Source: Halorientalis regularis
Lineage (GTDB): Archaea > Halobacteriota > Halobacteria > Halobacteriales > Haloarculaceae
Reading direction: 5' to 3'
Assembly: GCF_023698535.1 (NCBI RefSeq)
Contig: NZ_JALJCL010000009.1
Span: 114,685-178,684, forward strand
Length of the DNA stretch: 64,000 bases
Of this stretch, positions 16,199-25,866 are shown piece by piece. The notes beneath the pieces were generated by a model, which searched no databases, was not told the origin of the DNA, and saw nothing but the letters and a program-made list of their open reading frames with translations. Within the stretch, counting starts at the first letter, position 1. The number at the start of each line of letters is the position of its first letter. The position numbers and the translations under genes are program-made.

Positions 16199-18208
16199 GT
16201 GTATGGAGGGTTGGACGTGGCCACCGGCGAGATAATTCCGCTGGTCGCCGCTATCATCGGGCTCGGCGTGGGTGCGCAGCTACTCGCGGCCCGGTTTCAG
16301 GTCCCGAGTATCATCTTTCTCATCTCCGCGGGCCTGATACTCGGACCGCTCTCCGGCCTGCTGTTCGGGAGCCGGATCCTCTCGGCGGCGACGTTCGGCG
16401 CGGACGCACTTCCGGCCATCGTCGGGCTCTCGGTCGCCATCATCGTCTTCGAGGGGGCCTTCCACCTCCGGATCGACCGCATCAAGGAGGCCCCGGCGGC
16501 GACGCTCCGACTCGTCACGGTCGGGGCCGCCATCGCCCTCGTGGGGACCGCCCTGACGATCAGGTATGCGCTGGGCCAGCCGTGGGACCTCTCCTTCCTG
16601 ATCGGCGCGCTGCTGGTCGCGACCGGCCCGACGGTCGTCACCCCGATCCTGCAGGTCGTGCCGGTCCGGGACCGGGTGGCCGCCGCCCTCGAAACCGAGG
16701 GGATCATCAACGACGTGTCGGCGGCGATCATCGCCGTCGTCATCTTCGAGGTGATCATCCTGCAGGGCCAGGCCGGCGTCGCCTTCCTCCGGGATTTCGC
16801 CTCCCGACTGGGGATCGGCCTCCTCGTGGGGCTGGTCGTCGCAGTGATCGTCTACTACCTGCTCCGGTACGTCGACCTCTCGCCCGGCAACGCGCCCCGA
16901 AACGCCCGGTTGCTCACCTTCGCGGGCGCACTCGTGGCCTTCGCGGCCGCGGACACCATCGCCAGCGAGGCCGGCGTCGCCGCGGTCGCCACCGCCGGCC
17001 TGGTGCTGGGGAACCTCGACGTGCCCTACGAGGACGAAATCGAGGCGTTCAAAGGCGACGTGACGCTGATCGTCCTCTCGTTCGTCTTCATCGCGCTGGC
17101 CGCACTCCTCCAGATCGAGGACCTGATCCGGTTGGGAGGAGCGGGGCTGGTCGTCGTCGCGGTGGTCATCTTCGTGATCCGACCCCTGCTGGTGTTCGTC
17201 TCGGCTCGGGGCGACCGCTTCACGCGCTCGGAGAAACTGTTCATCAGCTTCGTCGGGCCCCGCGGGATCATCCCCGCCTCGGTCGCGACGCTCTTTGCCG
17301 TCGAACTGCAGAGCCACGCCAGCGAACTCCGGGCGGAGGCGGCGGAACTGGTCGGCGGCGGCACGACTGCCGGGGCGGTCTGTGGCTCCGCAGTGACGGG
17401 CGAGGCAGCACAGCTCTGTGCCGAGGCGGCGACGTTCAGTAGCCAGGCCCAGATCCTGGTCGGGACGGTCTTTCTGGTCATCTTCGCGACGGTCGCCCTC
17501 GAGGGCGGCTTCGCGCGCTACATCGCGGAATACCTGGATGTGATACCAATGCGAGTCATCATCGTCGGCGGCGGTCAGGTCGGCCGTGCGCTGGCCGAAC
17601 GGCTCGAGGATCGCGGCGAGAACGTCGTGATCGTCGAGGAAGAGGAAGAGGCAATCGAACGCGCCCGCAACGAGGGCTACTCCGTGGTCTGGGGCGACGG
17701 CACCGACACCGACGTGCTCCGGGAGGCCGGGGCCGCCAACGCCAAGACGGTCGTCGCCGCCACCGGGGACGACGACGCCAACCTGCTGATCGCTCAGCTG
17801 TCGTCCTCGAAGTTCGACACCGACCGGGTGATCGCGCGAGCGAACAACCCCGACAACGTCGAGGCCTTCGAGGAACTGGGCGTCCGGACCATCTCCTCGG
17901 CCATGGCCACCGCGTGGGCGATGGACAACCAGATCGAACGCCCCGCGCTGGCCCACTGGATGACCGACGTGGGCCGCAAAGGCGACGTACAGGAGGTCGA
18001 AGTCTCCCCCGACGGCGAACTCGCGGGCCTGACAGTGGAAGAGATCGGCCCGAAACTGCCCGACACCTGCCTGATCGCGCTGGTGGATCGGGACGGGGAG
18101 GTCGAGGTCCCCGACCCGGACTTCCGCATCGAAGCCGGCGACCGGGTGACCCTGCTCGGCAAGCGCGAGGCCGTCCGGGAAGCCATGGCGATGTGTAACT
18201 ACGAGTAG
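16199..18208 (+). CDS. CPA1-family Na+/H+ antiporter with C-terminal TrkA domains
   Basis: A 669-residue transporter. Residues about 1-440 are a 12-13 helix NhaP/CPA1 exchanger with the functional helix containing [11 protein letters not shown] (transport motif around residue 140) and the [15 protein letters not shown] helix. Residues 451-end form a TrkA-N domain ([11 protein letters not shown] nucleotide fold; [14 protein letters not shown]) and a TrkA-C domain, which bind nucleotides and gate the transporter. Start uncertain: GTG 16199 is favoured because TTTAAG at 16169-16174 would give a leaderless transcript; GTG 16217 is the alternative. Likely role: Na+ or K+ export and pH homeostasis. 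Confidence 0.9.
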   Translation: MYGGLDVATGEIIPLVAAIIGLGVGAQLLAARFQVPSIIFLISAGLILGPLSGLLFGSRILSAATFGADALPAIVGLSVAIIVFEGAFHLRIDRIKEAPAATLRLVTVGAAIALVGTALTIRYALGQPWDLSFLIGALLVATGPTVVTPILQVVPVRDRVAAALETEGIINDVSAAIIAVVIFEVIILQGQAGVAFLRDFASRLGIGLLVGLVVAVIVYYLLRYVDLSPGNAPRNARLLTFAGALVAFAAADTIASEAGVAAVATAGLVLGNLDVPYEDEIEAFKGDVTLIVLSFVFIALAALLQIEDLIRLGGAGLVVVAVVIFVIRPLLVFVSARGDRFTRSEKLFISFVGPRGIIPASVATLFAVELQSHASELRAEAAELVGGGTTAGAVCGSAVTGEAAQLCAEAATFSSQAQILVGTVFLVIFATVALEGGFARYIAEYLDVIPMRVIIVGGGQVGRALAERLEDRGENVVIVEEEEEAIERARNEGYSVVWGDGTDTDVLREAGAANAKTVVAATGDDDANLLIAQLSSSKFDTDRVIARANNPDNVEAFEELGVRTISSAMATAWAMDNQIERPALAHWMTDVGRKGDVQEVEVSPDGELAGLTVEEIGPKLPDTCLIALVDRDGEVEVPDPDFRIEAGDRVTLLGKREAVREAMAMCNYE

Positions 18209-18388
18209 CGACCGCTCGCCGTCCCCCAGTTTTCCGCTCGTTTCGAGCGCCAGCGACGTTTTACGACGTTTCACGACGTTTCGAACCGTTCAGTCGACAG
18301 TACAGCGACGAACACGCGTTAAATGGCCTGTAACGAACGATACGGTCTCGGGTTTATACGTGGCTGGGGTGCAAAGAGTGAAGCGAAG

Positions 18389-18547
18389 ATGACCCAGCCC
18401 GAAACGGACCCCGCAGACGACTGTGACGAACCGCAGCGCAGATACGGGCAGTTCACAGCCGGCGACGCCCTCGTCGTCTACGACCGCGAGGACACCGCCC
18501 GGTGGCTCCAGTCCGAACTCGTCGTCTCGCTGGCCGACATGCGGTGA
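18389..18547 (+). CDS. Small haloarchaeal protein (DUF7331-like)
   Basis: A 52-residue protein with a conserved-looking C-terminal half (YGQFTAGDALVVYDREDTAR, then WLQSELVVSL). Similar short proteins with a VVYDxExxxAWxxS pattern are common in haloarchaea and I recall the name DUF7331; not checked. ATG 18389 lies about 35 nt downstream of a TTTATA box at 18351-18356. Function unknown. It precedes the luciferase-like oxidoreductase by 67 nt. Confidence 0.6.
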   Translation: MTQPETDPADDCDEPQRRYGQFTAGDALVVYDREDTARWLQSELVVSLADMR

Positions 18548-18614
18548 ACGGCCCGGCACACGACGCGAGGCGTGGCCTCCAACGCTTAAGCCTATCCCCC
18601 TGTTCTGTCGGCCC

Positions 18615-19622
18615 ATGACAGCCCCGACCTGTGACCTCGTGTTGATGAGCCGCGATCACGACAGCGTCGACTCGCTGGCCGACCAGGCCCAGCGCGCCGA
18701 GGAGTACGGTTTCAGCCACGTCACGATGGGCGAGACCACCGGCTACAACATCGTCTCGGTCCTCACCGTGCTGGCGGAACGCACCGACGAGATCGGGATC
18801 ACCGACGACGTGATCTCGCCGTACTCCCGGGCACCCACGGTGCTGGGCCAGACTGCACTCACGATGCACGACGTGAGCGACGGTCGCTTCCGCCTCAGTT
18901 TGGGAACGAGTTCGCCTGCCATCGCCGAGCGCTGGCACGGCCAGGCGTTCGACCGTCCGCTGCGCCGCCTCCGGGAGACCATCGACGTGATCCGGCAGGT
19001 CTGTGCCGGCGACGACGTGGACTACGACGGCGAGTTCTACGAGCTGAGCGGGATGAGCTACGAAGGGAAAGTGCCGGAAGACCCGCCGGCCATCGACGTG
19101 GCGGCGCTGGGCCCCAAGGCCGTCGAACTCGCTGGCCGCTTCGCCGACGGCTGGGTCCCCCAACTGTTCACCCTCGACGGCCTCGACGAGCGTATGGACG
19201 ACCTCCGGCGCGGGGCCGACCTCGGCGACCGCGATGCCGACGACCTCCGGGTCAGCCCCATCGTCCGCTGCTGTGCGACCGAGGACGGCGACACCGCCCG
19301 CACGATGGCCCGCCAGATGATCGCGTTCCTGATCGGTGCGTACGGTCCGTTCTACGGCGACTCCATCGCCGAACAGGGCTACGCCGAGGAGGTCGAAGAG
19401 ATCCGCGCCGCGTGGGAAGACCGGGACACGGCGGCGATGGCGGCGGCCCTGCCCGACGAGTTGCTCGACGCCGTGGCCGCGGTCGGCACGCCAGAGGAGG
19501 TCCGGGAGAAAGTCGAAGCCTTCGCCGCCGTCGACGGCGTGGATTCGGTCCGTGTGGGTTTCGTCTCCGGGATGAGCCAGGACCACAAGGAGACGACGAT
19601 GGCCGCCGTGACCGACGACTGA
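18615..19622 (+). CDS. F420-dependent LLM-class oxidoreductase (Mer-like)
   Basis: A 335-residue TIM-barrel protein of the luciferase-like monooxygenase superfamily, the branch that uses coenzyme F420. Seen: N-terminal strand CDLVLMSRDHDS, the HVTMGETTGYN segment, the glycine loop FRLSLGTSSPAIAERW, the region PPAIDVAALGPKAVELAGRFADGW typical of methylenetetrahydromethanopterin reductase relatives, and the C-terminal GTPEEVREKVEAF. It resembles Mer but is a paralogue of the true mer gene further downstream. The substrate is unknown. Confidence 0.85.
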   Translation: MTAPTCDLVLMSRDHDSVDSLADQAQRAEEYGFSHVTMGETTGYNIVSVLTVLAERTDEIGITDDVISPYSRAPTVLGQTALTMHDVSDGRFRLSLGTSSPAIAERWHGQAFDRPLRRLRETIDVIRQVCAGDDVDYDGEFYELSGMSYEGKVPEDPPAIDVAALGPKAVELAGRFADGWVPQLFTLDGLDERMDDLRRGADLGDRDADDLRVSPIVRCCATEDGDTARTMARQMIAFLIGAYGPFYGDSIAEQGYAEEVEEIRAAWEDRDTAAMAAALPDELLDAVAAVGTPEEVREKVEAFAAVDGVDSVRVGFVSGMSQDHKETTMAAVTDD

Positions 19623-19743
19623 GGGTCTGGACCGACCAGTGGAAGCCCGAACGGGAGAATCGATTTCCACTCGGAAAGCCTGTTAAAAACATCCGTGTCC
19701 AGTGGCTATTGATTTATTAGGCTGCCAGCCATTGCCACATTCA

Positions 19744-21429
19744 ATGATACACGGGCAGGGCCCACTGCTGACAGTAGACGTGGGAACTCAGGAGACGGAG
19801 GCGGAGAACATCGACGACGTGCTGGAGTCGTTCATCGGCGGTCGCGGCGTGGGCACGAAACTCGCCCACGAGCGGATTCCGTTCGACGCGGACCCGTTCG
19901 GCCCCGAGAACTCGCTGTTCTTCGCGACCGGGCCGCTCCAGACCTCGACGATGAGTTTCACGGGGCGGATGAACTGCACCGGCCTGTCGCCGCTGACCGA
20001 CGGCCTGCTGTCGAGTAACGCCGGCGGGTTCATGTCCCGGCCGTTCGCGGACACTGGCTACGGCGCGGTGGAAATCACCGGCGCGAGCGACGAGTTAGTG
20101 GGCGTCCACATCTCCGACGAGGGCGTCACCTTCGAGTCGGTCGGTGACCTCGAAGGGGCGACGATCCCCGAGACCATCGACTATCTCGACGAGGAGCACG
20201 ACCTCGGGAACGAACACGCGGCCATCGCCGGCCCGGCCGGCGAGAACCTCGTCCGCTTCGCCGCGATCATCACCTCCGAGTCCCGCGCGTTCGGCCGCGG
20301 CGGCCTCGGCGCGGTACTTGGCTCGAAGAACGTGAAGTTCCTCACCTTCGACGGCGACTCCCGGCCGGAGATCGAACTCGACGAGGAGGTGACCCAGGCG
20401 ATCCACCAGGAGGCAGCGACCTCCGACAGCCCGATGAAAGACGCCGGCACGGTGTCGGTCTCCTCCTTCGCCAACGCCGTCGAGGCCGTCCCGACGAAGT
20501 ACTTCGAGGAACTGTCCTACGACAAACTCGAAGACATCGGGTCCTCGGCGGTCATCGACCACAAGTACAAGAAGGGGACCTGCTCGTCGTGTGCGTTCGC
20601 GTGCAAGCTCCCCACGAAAGACGAATCGGACGGGTTCACGACCGAAGGCCCCGAGTGGGAGACGGTGATGGCGTTCGGGTCGAACGCCCTCGTGGACAAC
20701 TTCCGGACGATCATGGAGGCCAACGAACTCTGTGACACCCTCGGGCTCGACACCATCTCCTGTGGGGACACGGTCTCTGCGTACCTCGCCGCGAACGACG
20801 AGTTCGGCAACGAGGAACTCATGCTCGAACTGGTCGAGAAGATCGCTCGCCGCGAGGAGGAGGGCGACATGCTCGCGGAGGGGATCGACCGCATCCACGA
20901 CGAGCTCGGCGTCGAGAACTGGACGATGAAGGGCATGGAGTTCGCCGCCCACGACGGCCGCACCCTCAACGGCCAGGGCCTCTCCTACGCCACCTCGAAC
21001 CGCGGGGCCGACCACATGTACTCGGTCGCCTACGACTACGAGTACCCGCTGGTCTCGCCCGCCGAGGCGATGGAGAAGGAAGGCGTCGCGGGCAAATCGG
21101 AGAAAATCATCGAACTGGAGAACCTGAAAGCCATCAGGGACAGCGGCGTTCTCTGTCAGTTCTCCTCGTCGTACACCGAGGAGGAACGCTACGAGAAGGT
21201 GTTCCAGGCCGACTACGAGCAGTTGATGGACGTAGGGAGTCGGATCGTCGAGATGGAGCGCCACTTCCACAACCAGCGCGGGAAGGACCGCAGCGACGAC
21301 GAGGCGCTGCCCTACGATCTGGACGGGCTCTCGGACGAACTGGACAGCTACTACGAACAGCGCGGCTGGAACGACGACGGGACGGTCCCCGACGAGAACG
21401 TCGAGGGTGCAGAAGCCGCTGGGGACTAG
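19744..21429 (+). CDS. Tungsten-type aldehyde:ferredoxin oxidoreductase
   Basis: A 561-residue AOR-family enzyme that oxidises aldehydes to carboxylates using a bis-tungstopterin and passes electrons to ferredoxin. Cluster ligands are visible: C280, C283, C287 in CSSCAFAC and C471 in DSGVLC; the pterin-binding DTLGLD motif is also present. N-terminal AOR fold: GGRGVGTKLAHERIPFDADPF and the MNCTGLSPLTDGLLSSNAGG segment. It is somewhat shorter than the hyperthermophile enzymes (about 605 residues). ATG 19744 fits the family start. A separate MoaD-like or ferredoxin partner is not adjacent. Confidence 0.92.
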   Translation: MIHGQGPLLTVDVGTQETEAENIDDVLESFIGGRGVGTKLAHERIPFDADPFGPENSLFFATGPLQTSTMSFTGRMNCTGLSPLTDGLLSSNAGGFMSRPFADTGYGAVEITGASDELVGVHISDEGVTFESVGDLEGATIPETIDYLDEEHDLGNEHAAIAGPAGENLVRFAAIITSESRAFGRGGLGAVLGSKNVKFLTFDGDSRPEIELDEEVTQAIHQEAATSDSPMKDAGTVSVSSFANAVEAVPTKYFEELSYDKLEDIGSSAVIDHKYKKGTCSSCAFACKLPTKDESDGFTTEGPEWETVMAFGSNALVDNFRTIMEANELCDTLGLDTISCGDTVSAYLAANDEFGNEELMLELVEKIARREEEGDMLAEGIDRIHDELGVENWTMKGMEFAAHDGRTLNGQGLSYATSNRGADHMYSVAYDYEYPLVSPAEAMEKEGVAGKSEKIIELENLKAIRDSGVLCQFSSSYTEEERYEKVFQADYEQLMDVGSRIVEMERHFHNQRGKDRSDDEALPYDLDGLSDELDSYYEQRGWNDDGTVPDENVEGAEAAGD

Positions 21430-21436
21430 GCGGCGC

Positions 21437-21580
21437 GACTGCAGGGAGCGCCGCCGAACTGGCGAACGGCGACGAATGGAGCCGTGAGCCTGACGAACGA
21501 CTGCAGGGAGCGCCGCCGAACTGGCGAACGGCGACGAATGGAGCCGTGAGCCTGACGAACGACTGCAGGGAGCGCCGCCG
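21437..21580. repeat. 62-bp direct repeat, 2.3 copies
   Basis: GACTGCAGGGAGCGCCGCCG begins at 21437, 21499 and 21561, a 62-bp period. The first two copies are identical as read; the third is cut after 20 bases. The array starts 7 nt after the aldehyde oxidoreductase stop and lies before the lipoprotein gene. Confidence 0.9.
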
Positions 21581-21630
21581 CGGTCCCAGGTCAGGAAGCT
21601 TATGCCGGGGGTCGGCGTAGCGCCGACGCC

Positions 21631-22671
21631 ATGACCGACAACCGTCGTTCGCGACGCGCCCTCCTTCGCTCCGGTGCGGCCGCGGGGACGCTCTTGCTCG
21701 CGGGCTGTTCCGGGAACGAGTCGACAGGCACGCCCACGCCGTCTGGGCTCTTCGGTCGGACCGACCCGGGAACGACGACCGGCGACGGGAGACAGACCGA
21801 CGACGGGCCGACTGGCGACACCGACCGGCCGTCGGTCGTCGTCGGACAGCGAGTCCTCCGCGAATCGATCGGGTTCCTCGTCGAGGGGACCACGCGCTAC
21901 GGAAAACTCCCCGGACCGGGGCAGGCTCCGGACGGTCGGGAGTACCTCGTCGTCGTGCTGTCGGTCAAGAACCGCGGCGACGAGGTCATCGAGATGGGGG
22001 ACCTGAACGCGTTTCGGTTGATCGACGGCGACGGAACGACGCGCGAGCGGGTCGATCTGGTGACACAGACGGGGAGTCAGTTCACCGAGGGACTGCTCGT
22101 GCCCGGGGAGACGATTCGGGGATTCGTCGCCTTCGAGGTGGCGAGCGACAGCACGGGCTGGACGTTCGTCGTCGATATCGAGTCCCTGGAGACGGACCTC
22201 GAACGGCTGTCGGTCGACCTCGACGCCGACCCCCAACAGCCCGACGGGCTGTTCCGACAGTCGCTGCGCGTCCCGGTCAACGACGTGGGCGACAGCGTCA
22301 CCGCGGCCGATCTCACCGTGACGGTTTCCGAGGTCCGAACAGCCGACAGCGTCGGCCGATCCCGAGCCGGCGAGGGCCAGGAGTTCCTGTTGCCTACGGT
22401 CCGGGTCGACAACGGGAAAGACCGGACGGCCTACCTCGGGCTGACCGGGCAGACGCTGCTGACCGGCCCGCGGGGGACGCCACGGGCGCTGGATCTGGGG
22501 GCCCAACAGCAACTCGAGGGCTCGTTCCCGCTGAATCCGAACGTGCCGTCCGGCGAACACGTCGAGGGGGAGATCCCGTACCTCGTCGACGCCGGGGACA
22601 GCCCGCTGTATTTCGCCTTCGATTTCACGACGAGCGGGGCCGAGCAGAAGTCGATCTGGCAGCTCCGCTGA
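21631..22671 (+). CDS. Tat-exported lipoprotein with DUF4352-like domains
   Basis: A 346-residue secreted protein. The N-terminus has a twin-arginine signal (SRRALLRSGAAAG) and a lipobox LLAGC with Cys26 as the lipidation site, the usual haloarchaeal arrangement. A Thr/Pro/Gly-rich linker follows. Two beta-rich repeats with YLVVVLSVKNRGDEVIEM and EFLLPTVRVDNGKDRTAYL recall the DUF4352 immunoglobulin-like fold. Substrate or partner unknown. Its TGA stop abuts the thioesterase stop (TGATCA). Confidence 0.8.
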   Translation: MTDNRRSRRALLRSGAAAGTLLLAGCSGNESTGTPTPSGLFGRTDPGTTTGDGRQTDDGPTGDTDRPSVVVGQRVLRESIGFLVEGTTRYGKLPGPGQAPDGREYLVVVLSVKNRGDEVIEMGDLNAFRLIDGDGTTRERVDLVTQTGSQFTEGLLVPGETIRGFVAFEVASDSTGWTFVVDIESLETDLERLSVDLDADPQQPDGLFRQSLRVPVNDVGDSVTAADLTVTVSEVRTADSVGRSRAGEGQEFLLPTVRVDNGKDRTAYLGLTGQTLLTGPRGTPRALDLGAQQQLEGSFPLNPNVPSGEHVEGEIPYLVDAGDSPLYFAFDFTTSGAEQKSIWQLR

Positions 22672-23133
22672 TCAGTCGTCGCCGGCGTCCTGGGGGACGT
22701 CTTCCGGCGCGCCGTCACCGCTACGGACCCAGGGTGTGCCTTCGCTGTCGCCGCCCGTTTTGTACACGCCACGGGCCGAGGCGACGTGGTGATCGTCGGC
22801 GTCCCAGACCTCGATGTCGGTGACGGCGACGCTCCCGCCCATCCGCATGACCTCCGCTTCGGCGTGGAGGTCGTCAGTCGCGGGCGCGAGGTAGTCCATG
22901 CGCATGTCGACGGTGGGGGTCACGTCGTGGGCCAGCGAGATGACGGCCGCGCCGCCGACGGTGTCGGCCAGCGAGTAGGTGACGCCGCCGTGGGCCACGT
23001 CGCCGCCGGGGACGGAGGCCAGTTCCTCGCGCATCTCGACGTGTCCTTCGGCGTAGCCGTCCTCGGCCTCGGTCAACTCGATGCCGACGAGGTTCGTAAA
23101 CGGCATGTACGAGAAGATTTCTGTTACGTCCAT
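22672..23133 (-). CDS. PaaI-family hot-dog thioesterase
   Basis: A 153-residue hot-dog fold protein. Residues about 10-125 match the PaaI/DUF4442 group: GIELTEAEDGYAEGHVEM, then the catalytic-helix segment AHGGVTYSLADTVGGAAV, then VDMRMDYLAPATD. In PaaI enzymes an Asp of this helix activates water to cleave acyl-CoA thioesters; D57 of SLADTVG is the likely residue. The C-terminal 20 residues are an acidic tail. ATG 23133 is chosen because the longer frame upstream lacks family similarity. Confidence 0.85.
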   Translation of the reverse strand: MDVTEIFSYMPFTNLVGIELTEAEDGYAEGHVEMREELASVPGGDVAHGGVTYSLADTVGGAAVISLAHDVTPTVDMRMDYLAPATDDLHAEAEVMRMGGSVAVTDIEVWDADDHHVASARGVYKTGGDSEGTPWVRSGDGAPEDVPQDAGDD

Positions 23134-23337
23134 ACGCCTCCATACAACCACCGCAAAATAAGGGTTCAGAAGCAAAACGACGGGAGTAGATACGCGGTCG
23201 GATCCAGATCGCCGCGTCCCGTTAGGGGGGCAGTGTCGAGAGATGATCACGCAACACCAGACACACGACGCTCGACCGCTCGCCGACCACGCAGTACCCG
23301 CCTTGGAGTCACCGGAACGGACGAGGTGGCAGGGCCC

Positions 23338-24000
23338 ATGATGCGCTACTTCACGTTCACGCTCGTCCCGTTGGCCGACCGGTACTTCCACCCGTCGCTG
23401 GTCGCTGCGCGGGAGCACCCCGACATCACGCTCGAACAGATGAAGTACATCAACCTGTTCGAGGACGAGACCGGCGTCGTCCTGCTGGGGGGCCGTGGCG
23501 ACCCGGAAGCCGCCGCGGAGGTTCTAGACTCCGTCGAGGACGTCGTCGACTGGGAGTTGATCCCCGGCAACGACGAGGACGGCTACTACGCCTACATTCA
23601 TTTCGTCGGCCGCGAACCCGCGGTCGGCCTGCTGAAACTGCTCGACGAGTACCGACTCGTTCTGGAACTCCCACTGCGGTTCACCAGTGAAGGGTACCTC
23701 CGCGTGACCGTCATCGGGAGCGACGACAACATCCAGCAGGCCCTCCGGAACGTCCCCGAGACCATCGACGCCCAGGCCACCCAGATGGGCGAGTACAACC
23801 CCGACGACGAGCGCGCCATCGCCGGCCTCACCGAGCGTCAGCGTGAGGTCCTGGAAGCGGCCGTCGAGATGGGCTACTACGAGGTCCCGCGGCAGGCCAC
23901 CTACGAGGAGATCGCCGAGGCCTGTGACTGCACCGTCGGGACCGTCGGCGAACATCTCAACCGCATCGAGTCACAGATCATCCACTCCGCGATGGACTGA
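23338..24000 (+). CDS. HTH_10 (bacterioopsin-activator type) transcriptional regulator
   Basis: A 220-residue regulator. The N-terminal 150 residues are the sensor-like region of haloarchaeal Bat homologues (MMRYFTFTLVPLADRYFH). The C-terminal 55 residues are a classic HTH_10 domain: LTERQREVLEAAVEMGYYEV followed by TYEEIAEACDCTVGTVGEHL. There is no PAS or GAF domain, so it is a small form. Two consecutive ATG codons (23338, 23341) make the start uncertain by one residue. Targets are unknown; related Bat controls opsin genes in Halobacterium. Confidence 0.9.
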   Translation: MMRYFTFTLVPLADRYFHPSLVAAREHPDITLEQMKYINLFEDETGVVLLGGRGDPEAAAEVLDSVEDVVDWELIPGNDEDGYYAYIHFVGREPAVGLLKLLDEYRLVLELPLRFTSEGYLRVTVIGSDDNIQQALRNVPETIDAQATQMGEYNPDDERAIAGLTERQREVLEAAVEMGYYEVPRQATYEEIAEACDCTVGTVGEHLNRIESQIIHSAMD

Positions 24001-24012
24001 CCTCGAACCTGA

Positions 24013-24171
24013 TCAGCCGACGAGGCCGGCCCAGTCGCAGTCGGTGCAGGCGAGCAGGCCCTGCCCGTCGACGACGGTCGCGTCGCAGTTCGGGCAGGAC
24101 GTGACGTGTGTCGAGACTGTCTCGTGGTCGCTCCCGAATCGCTCGTCCGGTGTCGGTTTGTGCTGTAGCAT
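24013..24171 (-). CDS. CPxCG-type zinc-finger microprotein
   Basis: A 52-residue protein with CPNC and CTDC pairs (C26, C29, C42, C45), 12 residues apart, predicted to bind one zinc. The basic/polar N-terminus (MLQHKPTPDERFG) has no membrane segment. Small CPxCG proteins are numerous in haloarchaea and several affect stress or biofilm phenotypes. The target of this one is unknown. It is convergent with the HTH_10 gene, 12 nt apart. Confidence 0.75.
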   Translation of the reverse strand: MLQHKPTPDERFGSDHETVSTHVTSCPNCDATVVDGQGLLACTDCDWAGLVG

Positions 24172-24501
24172 GAGTCACTCCGGTCGGCGGCTCGCGCTCG
24201 CGGGTGCCTCAGTCGCCGGCCGTGACACGCACCCGGTCGCGTCCCTCCCCTCACGCGAGCCGCCTGGCCGTGCGGTTAATTACGGCCACATCGTATATAG
24301 AGATAGTCCCTTTTACGTGTGAAACCGCCGGACGGGGTTCGGTCGGCCGTATGACCTTATACACATACCAATGCGAGCGCGACCCAGGGCCGTCGCTGGG
24401 CGCGTGGGAACGGGCGGCTCGGAGAAGACGCTCGTCACACGGGGCTCGGTGGGGGTAACCCTTCGTCACTGCCGCCCGAGCGTGGCTACCCGACCCCGCG
24501 G
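24172..24501. other. 330-bp intergenic stretch, no supported gene
   Basis: It contains an AT-rich patch around 24280-24365 (TAATTACGG, ATCGTATATAGAGATAG, ATGACCTTATACACATA) and GC-rich flanks. A short reading frame from 24350 (MTLYTYQCERD...) has no recognisable continuation and turns basic, so I do not call it. The AT patch may hold the promoter of the minus-strand zinc-finger gene. Confidence 0.4.
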
Positions 24502-25788
24502 CTAAGCCTTTGCGTTCCAGTCGGCGAGGTCGCGGTGCTCGTCCGCGAGCGCGCTCACCCCGTCGGCGTCGAGCAGTCCGTCCTCCGTGACGAGGCCAGC
24601 GACGAGATCGGGCGGTGTCACGTCGAACAGCGGGGCCGCGACCGCGAGGTCGGCGTCCCCGTCGTAGACCGTCGCCGGATCGGCGGGTTCGAGATGCGGG
24701 TCGGAGTCGGGACTGATCTTGTCCCGGGCCGCGACGACGTAGAGGGGCACGTCCTCGCGTGCGGTGGCGAGCGCGAGCGCGCGGGTGCCGACCTTGTTCA
24801 CCACGCGCCCGTCGGCGAGGACGGTGTCGGCCCCGACCAGCGCGGCGTCGTAGTCCCCGTCGGCCAGAAGCCAGGGGAGCGCCGCGTCCGGGGCCAGCGT
24901 CACGTCGTCGCCGATTTCGGCCCGCCGCTCGGCGACACCGACTCCCTCCCCGCCGGGCCGGGATTCCGCGACCAGCAGGCGTTCGGGGTCGGCCGACGAC
25001 AGGGCGCACTCGACCGTTCCCGACCGCGAGAGCGTGACGATGGCGTCCTCGGCCACCCGCTCGGCGGCGCGATCCGCGGCGGCGGCGTCGGCGTCGAGGG
25101 CCGTTTCGATTCCCTCGTGGGCAGCATCTTCGACTGCCGTCGGAGTCCGGTCGTCGGCCTCGTGCATCACGCGGTTGACGCGGTTGCGGACGACGGTCAT
25201 CGAGGGTCGGGCGGCGAGCAAGTCGCGGGCGCGGTCGGCGAGGGTGGTCCAGTCTCCGGCGTCGCGCTCGGCCGCGAGGGCGGCGGCGTCCCGGAGGACT
25301 TCGAGCGCGCGCACGGAGAGATACGCGGCACCGTGGTCGCGGTCGTCGGCGACGGTTTCGACGGTCGGTCGCACCCGGTCGTAGGAGGTCCACAGCTTCG
25401 GGACCGTCGGGCGACGCAGGATCTCGGTGGGCGGGACCCACTCGCACTCGGTCGTCTCGTCGTCGAGGGTCACGTCCCGGGACGTACAGTCGTAGAGGTA
25501 CGGGTGGACCAGCCAGCGGCGGTTCAGGTCCGCGTCCTCGACGGGAAAGGGGTCGCCGCGGCGGACGAAGGTCACGGCGTCCGTCAGGCCCGTCTCCTCG
25601 TCGATCTCGCGGCGCGCGGCCGCGTCCGGCGTCGAGTCGGGATCGGTCGCCGCCGTGGACTCGCGGGCGACGTGGCCGGCGACGCCACCCCACTGGCCGG
25701 TATAAGAGCCGACGGCGTCGCTCCGACGCATGAGCAACACGTCTCCCCGGTTGCGCAGGAAACAGGTGACGACTGGCGTCTCGTCCAT
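24502..25788 (-). CDS. Nudix domain fused to an eIF2B-alpha-like (sugar-phosphate isomerase-type) domain
   Basis: A 428-residue two-domain protein. Residues 1-130: Nudix hydrolase with the box AARREIDEETGL (REx2EE core, preceded by a Gly and an insertion TAATDPDSTPD inside the box). Residues about 150-425: eIF2B-alpha/ribose-1,5-bisphosphate isomerase-like domain, with VAESRPGGEG, ALVGADTVLADGRVVNKVGT and VPLYVVAARDKI. The latter resembles the family containing methylthioribose-1-phosphate and ribose-1,5-bisphosphate isomerases (archaeal AMP salvage). The fusion suggests hydrolysis of a nucleoside diphosphate-linked sugar followed by isomerisation of the phosphosugar, but this is inferred. 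Confidence 0.8.
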   Translation of the reverse strand: MDETPVVTCFLRNRGDVLLMRRSDAVGSYTGQWGGVAGHVARESTAATDPDSTPDAAARREIDEETGLTDAVTFVRRGDPFPVEDADLNRRWLVHPYLYDCTSRDVTLDDETTECEWVPPTEILRRPTVPKLWTSYDRVRPTVETVADDRDHGAAYLSVRALEVLRDAAALAAERDAGDWTTLADRARDLLAARPSMTVVRNRVNRVMHEADDRTPTAVEDAAHEGIETALDADAAAADRAAERVAEDAIVTLSRSGTVECALSSADPERLLVAESRPGGEGVGVAERRAEIGDDVTLAPDAALPWLLADGDYDAALVGADTVLADGRVVNKVGTRALALATAREDVPLYVVAARDKISPDSDPHLEPADPATVYDGDADLAVAAPLFDVTPPDLVAGLVTEDGLLDADGVSALADEHRDLADWNAKA

Positions 25789-25866
25789 GGTGTCAGTGGA
25801 GTCGGCACGACTCAAAAATCCGCGCCCGACGCGACGGTTTTTGTCGGTGTCGCCGCAAGTCTGCCC

